64,000 nt of DNA from JABDCI01 sp964475835. GTDB taxonomy: Bacteria > Verrucomicrobiota > Verrucomicrobiia > JABWAM01. The position numbers and the translations under genes were made by a program. Below the pieces are notes generated by a model that saw nothing but the letters and a program-made list of their open reading frames with translations, made no database searches and was not told where the DNA came from. The stretch is taken from positions 33,470-97,469 of the forward strand of contig CAYYYL010000008.1 in the NCBI GenBank assembly GCA_964475835.1. The letters run 5' to 3'. Shown here piece after piece: positions 50,097 through 58,833 of the stretch. Position 1 is the stretch's first letter. The number at the start of each line of letters is the position of its first letter.

Positions 50097-51203
50097 CTAG
50101 AAGCTGCCCTTGGCCTCGTCCACACTGCCTTTGACTTCCACTGCACTTGTCTCCTGATAGGCCTTCAGAGCAGCGGCAAGCTCGGCAGCCCCTGCAACGC
50201 GCACTTTGATGGCAAGCTCCTGCGACTGTTGCATGGTTCCCGTGATGAACTTGACGAGATTGGTGTCCGCCACCTTCATCGCCGTCAGATCCAGGATCAG
50301 TTTATCCATTCCATTGTCCACCATGCCGTTGATCTTGGGCTTCAGGAACTGTTCCACCTCAAACAGGCAGGTTGCATCCGGAACGATGACGATCTGAACA
50401 TTGTCCTTCACGGTAAAATAACGTGTGGAGGTATCGAGACCCATCAGTTTGATGAGCCGATTTTTCAACGCTTCAAAATCAATGGGCTTGGTGACCACCC
50501 CTGAAAAGCCCATCTGCTCCGCCCGCGAGTGGGATGCCGTGTCGGTCTTCACGCACATTCCCAGCGTGGGAACGGCTTTTGCCGCAGCGTGTCCCTTGAC
50601 TTGATGATGGAAATTAAATCCACCATCCTCGGGCAGGGAGAGGCTGACAATGATCGCGTCCGGGGTTCCCTTTCCAATTTCCGTCATCGCCTCGGCAGGT
50701 GAGGCCACACCAGCGATCTTCCAGGGCGTGGATTTCAAACCTTCGGTGATCTGCTGAATAATGGCCGGCTTGTCTTCCACCACCAGGATGACGGCGGGAT
50801 CTTCAAGCGTCTTGGCCTTGCCACCGGCCTTGGCCTGAAGATTTATAATCTTCCCGGCTTTCTCAAGAAGTTGTTCCTCCTTGAACGGCTTCACGAGATA
50901 GTCCCGAATTCCAAGCTTGGCGATTTTCAATACGTTGTCGCGCCCGGACTCCGCCGTCAACATCATCACCGGAATCGCCTTCAGAGCGGGATCCGCCTTC
51001 AAACGGGTCAGCATTTCCACGCCATCCATCACGGGCATCGTGATATCGAGAATGATCAGATCCGGCTTTTCACGCGCCGCGGCTTCGAGTCCTTCCGCGC
51101 CGTTCGCCGCCTCCACAATCTGACAGTCGAAGGGCTTGAGTGTTTTGGCGACGATCATTCGAATCGTCTTGCTATCATCCACGGTTAAAATCTTGTGAGC
51201 CAT
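50097..51203 (-). CDS. Receiver / pseudo-receiver / STAS-domain protein
   Basis: The 368-residue protein has three parts. A CheY-like receiver (4-120) has DDSKTIRM, phospho-Asp in LIILDITMPVMDG, MLTAES and LVKPF. A second receiver (about 138-255) has Ser in place of the phospho-Asp (AIIVSLSLPEDGG) and KPIDF. A C-terminal STAS-like domain (about 262-355) has NVQIVIVPDATCLFEVEQFL, KLILDLTAMKVADTNLVKFI. It sits in the chemotaxis operon just upstream of cheX and is the only CheY-like protein in the window, so it could talk to CheA. Its output partner is unknown. Confidence 0.82.
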   Translation of the reverse strand: MAHKILTVDDSKTIRMIVAKTLKPFDCQIVEAANGAEGLEAAAREKPDLIILDITMPVMDGVEMLTRLKADPALKAIPVMMLTAESGRDNVLKIAKLGIRDYLVKPFKEEQLLEKAGKIINLQAKAGGKAKTLEDPAVILVVEDKPAIIQQITEGLKSTPWKIAGVASPAEAMTEIGKGTPDAIIVSLSLPEDGGFNFHHQVKGHAAAKAVPTLGMCVKTDTASHSRAEQMGFSGVVTKPIDFEALKNRLIKLMGLDTSTRYFTVKDNVQIVIVPDATCLFEVEQFLKPKINGMVDNGMDKLILDLTAMKVADTNLVKFITGTMQQSQELAIKVRVAGAAELAAALKAYQETSAVEVKGSVDEAKGSF

Positions 51204-51216
51204 AGGGAATTATCCT

Positions 51217-51705
51217 TTATGATGCTTCTCCCGCCTTGATGTCCAAATGCACCAGAACGTTTTGGTCCTGGTACTTGAATGCGAACCTTTCCTGTCTGCC
51301 ACCATCGAGGGATTCCACCTGAAAATCGCCCCCACGGGTGATGGAGGGAATGGTCAGCGCGCAGGTCAAACCTGAGTCGCAAAGACTGGATTTCAAATTA
51401 CCACCCACCATGTTGCTGACCTCACCAATCACGTCGTTGACCTCTGCCGAACCATTCAGCTCCTCGGGTTTCATTCCCAGAAGCTTCCCGGCGATCGCCT
51501 TGGCAAAATCATCCGTCACGTGGATGTAAACCACGCCCATCGCCTTGCCGGCAAAACCCACCGCCCCGACCACACGCTGCCCCGGAAGAGTTACGTCTTT
51601 GTCAGAAGGGAGCAGTTCGATCTGCATCGAGAGCATCGTCGAAAAGACATTGACGACTGCCTTGGATACAAAGTCCCGAAGATTGAGATCTAGAACAGTG
51701 GCCAT
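51217..51705 (-). CDS. cheX: CheX-type CheY-P phosphatase
   Basis: The 162-residue protein matches CheX: VVGAVGFAGKAMGVVYIHVT and the catalytic helix SAEVNDVIGEVSNMVGGNLK, with the E-x-x-N pair. CheX dephosphorylates CheY-P. It lies between the receiver-STAS gene and cheB, so the first receiver of its neighbour is a likely substrate. The 91-bp gap upstream holds an ATCGGC-AGAC-GCCGAT hairpin and a GCCGATGA stretch. Confidence 0.88.
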   Translation of the reverse strand: MATVLDLNLRDFVSKAVVNVFSTMLSMQIELLPSDKDVTLPGQRVVGAVGFAGKAMGVVYIHVTDDFAKAIAGKLLGMKPEELNGSAEVNDVIGEVSNMVGGNLKSSLCDSGLTCALTIPSITRGGDFQVESLDGGRQERFAFKYQDQNVLVHLDIKAGEAS

Positions 51706-51796
51706 TCTTTTTATTCATCGGCAGACGCCGATTTTGTTCAACTGAAATTTAACCTGATTGTAAAAAATTTTGTTTTAGACTATTGCCGCGTCCCGC

Positions 51797-52864
51797 TTAT
51801 CGCCCTCCTGTGGGAGTCGCGATCAACTTCATGATGCCCTGGGGAATTTTATCGAGGGGAAGAATGTGATCAATGGCGCCCAGTTCGACCGCCGCACGAG
51901 GCATCCCGTAGACCACGCAGGTCGCTTCATTCTGGGCGATCGTTCTTGTCCCCACATCTCTCAGTTTCTTCAACCCATCCGCGCCGTCCTTGCCCATGCC
52001 GGTCAGGATCACGCCAACGCCATAGTTTTTCACAAGATCCACCGCAGAATTGAACATCACATCCGCCGCCGGACGTTGATGATGCACCAGCGGCCCCTGC
52101 TTCAAGGACACATGGTACTGATTTCCCGTCCGGTGAATGAGCATGTGATAATTTCCGGGCGCCACAAGAGCGAGCCCGGGCCTGACCGCATCGCCATCCA
52201 CGGCTTCGCGAACTTCAAACTGGCAGAGGCCATTCAATCGTTCGGCAAACGACTTGGAAAAATAGGCGGGGATATGCTGGACGATGCAGATTCCGGGTAG
52301 ACCATCCGGGAGTTGCTGAAGCACGCTGGCCAGGGCCTCGGTGCCCCCCGTCGAGGCTGCCATGAGAATCAACTGGCGGGGATCATAGCCGGAGGCTGAT
52401 GAAACCAATTTCTCCGGAGGCTGGGCAGCAGCAGCCGGGGCGGGGGAAGCCCGGCCAGGACGAAGTTTCACCAATGCCGCAGCTTTGATCTTTTCCACGA
52501 GTTGTTCACCCATGTCACCAATCGAAAATGCCGTTGAGGGTTTGGCCAGGACGTCCACGGCACCCGCCTGAAGCGCTTCCATCACCTTCGCCGATCCCGG
52601 CTGGGTGAGCGAACTCATGATGAGAATCGGCAAGGGATGATGCTGCATCAAAATCTTCAGAAACGTGATTCCATCCATCCGAGGCATTTCAATGTCGAGC
52701 GTCATGACATCCGGCTTCAGCTCGATGATTTTATCGCGCGCCACATAGGGATCGATGGCGGTCCCGACAACCTCAATCTCCGGATCCTTGCTCAGGGCAT
52801 CCGTCACCAGTTTGCGCACCACGGCGGAATCATCCACCACCAACACTCGAATTTTCGGTTTCAT
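51797..52864 (-). CDS. cheB: Chemotaxis methylesterase/deamidase CheB
   Basis: The 355-residue CheB has a receiver domain (Asp57 in LDIEMPRMDG), a Pro/Ala linker, and a catalytic domain with Ser171 (AASTGGTEAL), His197 (VQHIPAYFSKSF) and Asp293 (LTGMGKDGADG). A longer frame upstream is not CheB-like; the ATG at 52864 overlaps the stop of the HDOD gene (ATGA). It removes methyl groups from chemoreceptors when phosphorylated by CheA. Confidence 0.96.
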   Translation of the reverse strand: MKPKIRVLVVDDSAVVRKLVTDALSKDPEIEVVGTAIDPYVARDKIIELKPDVMTLDIEMPRMDGITFLKILMQHHPLPILIMSSLTQPGSAKVMEALQAGAVDVLAKPSTAFSIGDMGEQLVEKIKAAALVKLRPGRASPAPAAAAQPPEKLVSSASGYDPRQLILMAASTGGTEALASVLQQLPDGLPGICIVQHIPAYFSKSFAERLNGLCQFEVREAVDGDAVRPGLALVAPGNYHMLIHRTGNQYHVSLKQGPLVHHQRPAADVMFNSAVDLVKNYGVGVILTGMGKDGADGLKKLRDVGTRTIAQNEATCVVYGMPRAAVELGAIDHILPLDKIPQGIMKLIATPTGGR

Positions 52865-53706
52865 ACAATATCCATGAAAGCTTTGATTTTGGCTGCCTCG
52901 TCGTGAACGGAAATCATCGCGCGCTCCAGATGATCCGGCGTCAGTCCCAACACCTCCAGCGCCCCCTCCTGAAATCGTGTCGCCATGGAATCCCATCCGT
53001 AGGACGACCCCACGGAATGCGCACAACAGTTGGCCAGATGCACCACCGGCGAGAGTTTTCCCGGCTCGGTGCCGGGCTGATGATGGAACGCCACGGCTTC
53101 GATGACCACCTCCGGCAGTTTCCAAAGTTTCAACAAAGCGCCCCCCAGTTCCGCATGGTCCACCCCAAGCACCTGCTTTTCCGCTTCAATCAGGGAGAGA
53201 TGCTCCTTTTCGATCAGTTCACGAATCTTGGCCACCTCCGGCATCATGGTATGGCTGAGCACCACCTTGCCAATGTCATGCATCAAACCGGAGGTGAATG
53301 CGACCGAGGATTCAGGAAGGGGTTTGGTAATGAATTCACGAAGTTTCTGGGCGGCCACAGCCGTGGTGATGGAATGGTGCCAGAGCGCCTTGCCCTCGGC
53401 TCCATAGCCCGTCAACTCCTTGGAGAGACCCGATCCGACGCTCAAGGAAACCACCAGGCGAAGCACTTCGGCATGACCAAGGCGGATGACCGCCTGATCC
53501 AGGGAGGCAAGGGGCTCGCGGCCCGCCATGAAAACCGAGTTGCAAGCCTTGAGAAGTTTTCCGGTCAACACCGCGTCGTACTGAATGATTTTGACGATCT
53601 CGTCGTTGTCCTGAGTCTCCTTTTTCAGCAACTCCAGAAGTTTGCATGCGATCTGAGGCGCAGGAGGCAGATCCGGGACATTACGGAGAATTTCTTCGAT
53701 ATTCAT
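52861..53706 (-). CDS. HDOD-domain signalling protein
   Basis: The 281-residue protein is an HDOD domain: VPDLPPAPQIACKLLELLKK, DAVLTGKLLKACNSVFMAGR, VIRLGHAEVLRLVVSLSVGS and FTSGLMHDIGKVVLSHTMMP. It also has the HAELGGALLKLWKLPE segment. HDOD proteins lack full HD catalytic activity and act in signalling scaffolds, often beside chemotaxis genes. It overlaps cheB. The target is unknown. The start follows a gap with a perfect 11-bp inverted repeat. Confidence 0.92.
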   Translation of the reverse strand: MNIEEILRNVPDLPPAPQIACKLLELLKKETQDNDEIVKIIQYDAVLTGKLLKACNSVFMAGREPLASLDQAVIRLGHAEVLRLVVSLSVGSGLSKELTGYGAEGKALWHHSITTAVAAQKLREFITKPLPESSVAFTSGLMHDIGKVVLSHTMMPEVAKIRELIEKEHLSLIEAEKQVLGVDHAELGGALLKLWKLPEVVIEAVAFHHQPGTEPGKLSPVVHLANCCAHSVGSSYGWDSMATRFQEGALEVLGLTPDHLERAMISVHDEAAKIKAFMDIV

Positions 53707-53751
53707 AGCTTGCCTCCGCTTTGAAAGAACTCACGCTGGCACGTTCCCCCG

Positions 53752-53776
53752 ATTCGTTCAATCGAATTGAACGAAT
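53752..53776. repeat. Perfect 11-bp inverted repeat between cheD1 and the HDOD gene
   Basis: ATTCGTTCAAT-CGA-ATTGAACGAAT lies 28 bp after the end of cheD1 and 46 bp before the HDOD start. The stem is A/T-rich and no T-run follows on the minus strand, so it could be an operator or a processing stem-loop rather than a terminator. Confidence 0.6.
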
Positions 53777-53803
53777 TCACCCCCCCATGAAATACGAATG
53801 CAA

Positions 53804-54337
53804 TCATAGGCTGAACTCCGTTTCTCCTGGAATGTGAACCTTGAGTGCGCCCGAACCAATCTCAAGCGCCACCGTACGGGAAACCCGGCCCCCGACACTC
53901 TCCGCATGCGGGCATACACCATGGCGGTTCAAAAGATCGCGAAGCGCCTGATGATTGCGACTCCCAATGCTGAAAAAATCCCGCCCATCCATCATTTCCG
54001 CACCTCCAGCCACTTTGACCACCAATCGGGCCTTGTCCGCCCCGAGTCGATACGCGGTGCGAAACAGAAGAGGAACCCCCGTATCCACAAACATTGAGGG
54101 GGTGGTGGACGCCCTGCGGGGATCGATTTCGGAGCTTGGAAGCATCAGATGCAGCAGCCCTCCCACACGGGTTGAGGGGTCATGAATCGCCACACCCAGG
54201 CAGGACCCCAGGGAATGCGTGATCAACACTTCCCCAGGATCATTGCTCACCGACATGTCCGCCACCCCCACCAAACGGGCATGACGAAGCGAGGAGGGAA
54301 GACCGGGAAGTTGGGATAAGGGATGTTCGTAGCTCAT
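53804..54337 (-). CDS. cheD: Chemoreceptor glutamine deamidase CheD, copy 1
   Basis: The 177-residue CheD has the active-site set Thr40, Cys46 and His63 in THSLGSCLGVAIHD and GGLLHLMLP. KVAGGAEMMDGRDFFSIGSR and ESVGGRVSRTVALEIGSG complete the family pattern. CheD deamidates receptor Gln residues and can bind CheC/CheX. It is 17 bp downstream of a close second copy, and the two are roughly two-thirds identical by eye over about 150 residues. Confidence 0.94.
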   Translation of the reverse strand: MSYEHPLSQLPGLPSSLRHARLVGVADMSVSNDPGEVLITHSLGSCLGVAIHDPSTRVGGLLHLMLPSSEIDPRRASTTPSMFVDTGVPLLFRTAYRLGADKARLVVKVAGGAEMMDGRDFFSIGSRNHQALRDLLNRHGVCPHAESVGGRVSRTVALEIGSGALKVHIPGETEFSL

Positions 54338-54353
54338 GATTTGAATCGGATCG

Positions 54354-54866
54354 TTATAATTGAAAATCCGGCTCGCCCGGAATGCGAACCGTTACCACCC
54401 CGGTCCCCACATCCATGGAAACCGTTCGGGAAACCTGCCCGCCCACGCTCTCTCCGAGAGCGCTTACCCCGTTGCGCGCGAAAATTTCGACCAGCGCCGC
54501 ATAATTGCGCTTTCCAATGCTGAAAAAATCCTTGCCTCCCATCACCTCGGCGCCACCCGCAACCTTGATGATCAGCCGGGCTTTGTCCGCCCCCATTTGA
54601 TACGCCGTCCGAAACAGCAGCGGCACCCCGGTATCCACAAACATATAGGGCGAGGCCGCGGCCTTGTTGGGATCGATCTTTGAATTCGGAAGCATCAGAT
54701 GCAAAAGCCCACCCACATGCGCGGTTCCGTCGTAGATGGTGATCCCCAGACACGATCCAAGCGAATGGGTGATGAGGACTGCGGAAGGATCGTTGCTCAC
54801 CGACATGTCCGCCACGCCCACGACAAGACGCTTTTTGAGGCTAAGACTTGGAGCAACCCAACTCAT
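54354..54866 (-). CDS. cheD: Chemoreceptor glutamine deamidase CheD, copy 2
   Basis: The 170-residue CheD starts SWVAPSLSLKKRLVVGVADM. The catalytic Thr33, Cys39 and His56 lie in THSLGSCLGITIYD and GGLLHLMLP, and KVAGGAEVMGGKDFFSIGKR and ESVGGQVSRTVSMDVGTG follow. Both copies keep the active site, so neither looks decayed. It lies upstream of copy 1 on the same strand and downstream of cheR with a 105-bp gap. Confidence 0.94.
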   Translation of the reverse strand: MSWVAPSLSLKKRLVVGVADMSVSNDPSAVLITHSLGSCLGITIYDGTAHVGGLLHLMLPNSKIDPNKAAASPYMFVDTGVPLLFRTAYQMGADKARLIIKVAGGAEVMGGKDFFSIGKRNYAALVEIFARNGVSALGESVGGQVSRTVSMDVGTGVVTVRIPGEPDFQL

Positions 54867-54971
54867 GGTATAAAATGGAAAATGCCCCCGCTCCTTTGGA
54901 AGCGGAAACGATGCGCGCTATTCTTTTGAATCGACCGAAATCCGTTCCGCATGAGGGAAAATGGCCGGCGA

Positions 54972-55784
54972 TCAGGTGTTTTTGCGATAGACGCTGGGCT
55001 GAACTGATTTCAGCGTGTGTTTGACCCCCGTCAGGCTCTCAGAATGCCCCACAAACAGATACCCCCCGGGCACCAGGCGATCCGCCAGCTTGGCGATCAA
55101 CTGCTCCTGAGTGGGACGATCAAAATAGATCATCACATTCCTGCAAAAAATCACCTGAAATTCCGTCGTGAAGGGATACCCGGCATTGAACAAATTGAAA
55201 TGGTGAAACCGGATTTGGTTTCGCAGTTCATCCTTCACACGAAAATGCCCTTCCCACTTGTTTGACCCGCGTTGAAAATATTTCCGCAGCAAATCCTGGG
55301 AGGGAAGTTTGACATGATTTGCCTCGTAAACCCCCTGCTGCGCCTTGTTCAGCACGCGGGTGGAGATGTCCGTGGCTTCAATCACCCATTTGTTCGGATG
55401 AATCGCCTTGAAGTACTCCGCGAGTAATATGGCAATCGAATACGGTTCCTCGCCCGTCGAGCATGCTGCACTCCAGATGCAAAAGGGTGAATACTTCGAA
55501 AGCTCGGGCAGCGCCGTTCCCTTTAAAAACTCAAAATGTTTCTCCTCACGGAAAAAATTGGTGAAATTGGTGGAGATGACATCGAGTAGATCCACCAACT
55601 CCTCCTCACCCTGGGGGGATTGCAGCAGATTACAGTAGTCCGCGTACGTTTCGAGCTGAAGCAACCGAAGACGCTTGTTCACCCGGGCGGCAACCAGCTC
55701 CTTCTTGTCCGTGCCAAGATTGATGCGACTGTGTTCGTAGACCAGACGACGGATAAATTCGTATTCGCGATCTCCAATGCTCAT
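54972..55784 (-). CDS. cheR: Chemotaxis methyltransferase CheR
   Basis: The 270-residue CheR has an N-terminal helical domain (DREYEFIRRLVYEHSRINLG), ISTNFTNFFREEKHFEFLKG and the SAM-binding IWSAACSTGEEPYSIAILLA. IEATDISTRVLNKAQQGVYE, FQVIFCRNVMIYFDRPTQEQ and FVGHSESLTG follow. It methylates receptor glutamates. It is the first gene of the leftward chemotaxis unit, behind a probable sigma-28 element (55824-55850). Confidence 0.95.
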   Translation of the reverse strand: MSIGDREYEFIRRLVYEHSRINLGTDKKELVAARVNKRLRLLQLETYADYCNLLQSPQGEEELVDLLDVISTNFTNFFREEKHFEFLKGTALPELSKYSPFCIWSAACSTGEEPYSIAILLAEYFKAIHPNKWVIEATDISTRVLNKAQQGVYEANHVKLPSQDLLRKYFQRGSNKWEGHFRVKDELRNQIRFHHFNLFNAGYPFTTEFQVIFCRNVMIYFDRPTQEQLIAKLADRLVPGGYLFVGHSESLTGVKHTLKSVQPSVYRKNT

Positions 55785-55823
55785 TGCATTTCCCTCCGAC
55801 TTGAAAAGGCCAAGTCATCCTCT

Positions 55824-55850
55824 TTATCGGCACTCATGGAAACAAGTCCA
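55824..55850 (-). promoter_or_regulatory. Probable sigma-28 promoter of cheR
   Basis: On the minus strand a perfect -10 element GCCGATAA sits 11 bases after TGGACTTG, which matches the FliA -35 consensus at only about half the positions. Start of transcription would be near 55817, about 33 nt before cheR. The -10 is strong and the -35 weak. Confidence 0.45.
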
Positions 55851-55949
55851 GTCGGATGAATCATTTTTTAAAAAATTCAAAAGTTTTTGCCTGACAAAGT
55901 AATTTTTTTTGATCCCGAGGGTTTTGTGTTTGTGCATTCAGAATATTTC

Positions 55950-55976
55950 TAAACTATTCCCCTAGGTCACCGATGA
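55950..55976 (+). promoter_or_regulatory. Sigma-28 promoter of the cheA operon
   Basis: The plus strand reads TAAACTAT, 11 bases, ACCGATGA, matching the FliA consensus TAAAGTTT-N11-GCCGATAA at 12 of 16 positions with correct spacing. Transcription would begin near 55983, about 60 nt before cheA, which has AAGGAAG as its ribosome site. Confidence 0.65.
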
Positions 55977-56043
55977 CGTAAGCAGCGTAAAGTAATTCAC
56001 GCGTACTAAACGGCTTTCAAGGGTTTCAAAAAAGGAAGTTTCC

Positions 56044-58260
56044 ATGCCAAACGCTGCAACAACCGACAAACTCAAAGGGCTTCTTGATAAACTCGCCATG
56101 GAAATTGTCATGGCGGAACCCGGAACCGATTCCGGCCAGATCCCCATACTCGATCTCATCAACAATTTAAAGGACGAGGCTCAAAAGGACGGTGACCGGA
56201 CTCATTTTCACGCCGCCTGTGAACACCATTTCAAATGGATGGTCACGATTGTCGAGTCAGGGAAGCCGTTTGTTGCGGAACAACTCGTGGAGCTCAACGC
56301 CGCGATCGCCAAGTTAAAAGATCTCCTCCAGAATCCCACGACTCCCTTTCAAGCGCCGGCATCGCCCGCTCCCAGCACGGCCGCCGTGGCCGCCAAGTCT
56401 CAACCCCAGGCAGCCGCACCCGCGGCGGGCTCCGATGTCCTTCCCGAGGAAACCGCTCTTGTCATGAATCTGGAGAGCGACGGTGAATTGCTTCGCGAAT
56501 TCGTCAACGAATCCCAGGAGCATCTCTCCAACATTGAACAGGGCGTCCTCGTCCTCGAAGAAAAACCCGATGACGCCGACACCCTCAGCAGTGTCTTCCG
56601 CGCATTCCATACTTTCAAAGGGGGCGCAGGATTCCTGAATCTCATTCCCATCAACCGTCTCGCCCACATTCTGGAGTCCCTGCTCGATCTCGCCCGCACC
56701 GGGAAAATCAAGATCGATTCCTCCATCATCGAATTGATTTTGCAGGGCGGCGACACCCTGAAACAATTCGTCACTGAAATGGAGGCTCAGCTCAGCGGAA
56801 AAAAACCCGCCGCCTCCTTTGCGATTCCAACGGAAGCGCTCAAGGCCAGGGTCCGCGCCGTGGTCGAAGGCACTCCCGCGCCTGCAGAAGCTCCCGCCCC
56901 CGCAGCAGCAGCCGCCCCAAGCCCGACGCCTGCAGCCCCGGCGGTCGAAACCACTCCAGCCCCTGCCGCACCCGTCTCCACTCCCGCTCCAGCAGCTCCA
57001 ACTCCTGCCGCAGCCCCCGCTCCCGCAGTAAAAGGAAAACCTGCCGGCGCCCCAGGACACGCCGCCCCCCCTGGAGGCGGCGCGGTGGTGAAAGTGGACA
57101 CATTCAAACTGGATTCCCTCGTGGACCTCGTGGGCGAGCTCGTCATTTCGCAATCCCTCGTGGCCCAGAATCCGGAACTCAAGGGCAACACCAACCAGCA
57201 TCTCGTGCGAAGCCTCTCCCAGCTCGGACGCATCACCAAGGAACTCCAACGCATCGCCATGTCGATGCGCATGGTTCCCATCAGTGGCACCTTCCAGAAG
57301 ATGACCCGCATTGTGCGGGACATCGCCGCCAAGCAGCAAAAACAGGTGCAGCTGGTCATGACCGGTGAAGATACCGAACTCGATCGCACCATCGTGGAGG
57401 AAATCAATGACCCCCTCATGCACATGATCCGAAATTCGGTCGATCATGGGATTGAAAAAACGGAGGTTCGCACCGCTGCAGGAAAACCCGCCCAGGGAAC
57501 GATCCATCTCCGCGCCTTTCATCAAGGCGGCAACATCGTGATCCAGATTCAGGACGATGGAGGAGGTCTGAACAAGGAGCGGATTCTTAAAAAGGCCATG
57601 GAAAAGGGACTTGTAACCCCTGGCACCGAACTCACCGACTCGGAAATCTTCCAGTTCATTTTTGCCGCCGGATTCTCCACCGCAGAAGTGGTGACCGATA
57701 TTTCCGGTCGCGGCGTGGGCATGGACGTCGTCCGAAGAAACATCGAAAAACTTCGCGGAAAAATCGAAATCGAGTCGAGCCCCGGAAAAGGCTCCACTTT
57801 CACGATCTACCTTCCTCTCACCCTTGCCATCATCGAGGGCCTCATCGTCAGCGTGGGCGAACAACGCTACATCGTTCCCACCCTCTCGGTGCGTGAATCC
57901 TTCCGCCCCAACCAGGAAATGATCGCCACCGTCTATGAGCGCGGCGAGATGGTGAAGGTGCGTGGACGTCTGATCCCCCTGCTGCGCATGTGCGATCACT
58001 TCGGCATCAAACCGAAATCCAACGACCCCGCCGAAGGGATCATCATCGTCATCGAATCCGGACAGGACGCCCGATGCCTCCTTGTGGACGATTTGCTCGG
58101 CAAGCAGGAAGTGGTCATCAAAAGCCTTGGAGAATCCTTCAAGGACAACCATACGCTCGCAGGCGGCGCCATTCTCGGTGACGGACGCGTGGGTCTGATC
58201 CTCGACCCCAGCGCGCTCGTCCGCCACGAACATAACAAGAACATATCGATGGCGGCCTGA
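56044..58260 (+). CDS. cheA: Chemotaxis histidine kinase CheA
   Basis: The 738-residue kinase has an extra N-terminal helical module (1-98), then an HPt domain with phospho-His189 (VFRAFHTFKGGAGFL). A long Ala/Pro-rich linker (about 270-350) stands in place of a P2 domain. The dimerisation helices (VDLVGELVISQSLVAQNPEL) follow, with N box HMIRNSVDHGIE, G1 IQIQDDGGGLN, G2 GRGVGMDVVRRNIEKLRG and the P5 CheW-like domain. It phosphorylates the receiver and CheB. All kinase motifs look intact. Start ATG at 56044 after AAGGAAG. Confidence 0.96.
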   Translation: MPNAATTDKLKGLLDKLAMEIVMAEPGTDSGQIPILDLINNLKDEAQKDGDRTHFHAACEHHFKWMVTIVESGKPFVAEQLVELNAAIAKLKDLLQNPTTPFQAPASPAPSTAAVAAKSQPQAAAPAAGSDVLPEETALVMNLESDGELLREFVNESQEHLSNIEQGVLVLEEKPDDADTLSSVFRAFHTFKGGAGFLNLIPINRLAHILESLLDLARTGKIKIDSSIIELILQGGDTLKQFVTEMEAQLSGKKPAASFAIPTEALKARVRAVVEGTPAPAEAPAPAAAAAPSPTPAAPAVETTPAPAAPVSTPAPAAPTPAAAPAPAVKGKPAGAPGHAAPPGGGAVVKVDTFKLDSLVDLVGELVISQSLVAQNPELKGNTNQHLVRSLSQLGRITKELQRIAMSMRMVPISGTFQKMTRIVRDIAAKQQKQVQLVMTGEDTELDRTIVEEINDPLMHMIRNSVDHGIEKTEVRTAAGKPAQGTIHLRAFHQGGNIVIQIQDDGGGLNKERILKKAMEKGLVTPGTELTDSEIFQFIFAAGFSTAEVVTDISGRGVGMDVVRRNIEKLRGKIEIESSPGKGSTFTIYLPLTLAIIEGLIVSVGEQRYIVPTLSVRESFRPNQEMIATVYERGEMVKVRGRLIPLLRMCDHFGIKPKSNDPAEGIIIVIESGQDARCLLVDDLLGKQEVVIKSLGESFKDNHTLAGGAILGDGRVGLILDPSALVRHEHNKNISMAA

Positions 58261-58288
58261 TTTCAATGCCGCATAACCATCCCATCCT

Positions 58289-58807
58289 ATGAACCAAGAA
58301 GCCCCATCCACCAAACACCACGCCCAGCCCGGAAAATACCTGACGTTCGTGCTCGGACACGAATCCTACGGCGTGGAAGTCCTCAAGGTCCGCGAAATCA
58401 TCCGCATGCTCGACATCACACCGGTGCCCCAGATGCCGGAATACGTGAAAGGCGTCATCAACCTGCGCGGCAAGGTGATCCCCGTGGTCGATCTGCGCCT
58501 CAAATTCCGGCTTGCCCACGCCGACTTCACCGAACGCACATGCATCATCGTGGTGCAGGTGGAGCTTGCCGACGGGGCCCAGGCGAGCATGGGCCTCATT
58601 GTCGACGCCGTGGAGGAGGTCACCAACATTGGCGCCACCGAGATCGAAGACACACCCGACTTCGGCACCAAACTCTCCACCGACTACATTCTTGGAATGG
58701 CGAAGGTGAAGGACGTCGTGAAGACCTTGCTCGATATCAATCGGGTCGTCTCGGCGGAAACCATCGAAACCCTGGCTGAAAAAGCCGCAACCCATTCTGC
58801 ATCGTAA
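58289..58807 (+). CDS. cheW: Chemotaxis coupling protein CheW
   Basis: The 172-residue CheW shows KYLTFVLGHESYGVEVLKVR, PVPQMPEYVKGVINLRGKVI, PVVDLRLKFRLAHADFTERT and LIVDAVEEVTNIGATEIEDT, a full CheW fold. It bridges CheA to receptors. It lies 28 bp after cheA and just before three chemoreceptor genes. Confidence 0.96.
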   Translation: MNQEAPSTKHHAQPGKYLTFVLGHESYGVEVLKVREIIRMLDITPVPQMPEYVKGVINLRGKVIPVVDLRLKFRLAHADFTERTCIIVVQVELADGAQASMGLIVDAVEEVTNIGATEIEDTPDFGTKLSTDYILGMAKVKDVVKTLLDINRVVSAETIETLAEKAATHSAS

Positions 58808-58833
58808 GGCATCGCACATTATTTGGAGGGATT

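Noticed and set aside
51715..51741. Sigma-28 promoter for cheX
   Set aside because: GCCGATGA is present but the -35 position reads TTGAACAA. The same bases form a 6-bp hairpin (51717-51732), an equally good explanation.
54890..54930. Hairpin CCGCTTCC-AAA-GGAGCGG downstream of cheR as a terminator
   Set aside because: The stem needs a bulge and no T-run follows directly; too weak to list as a feature.
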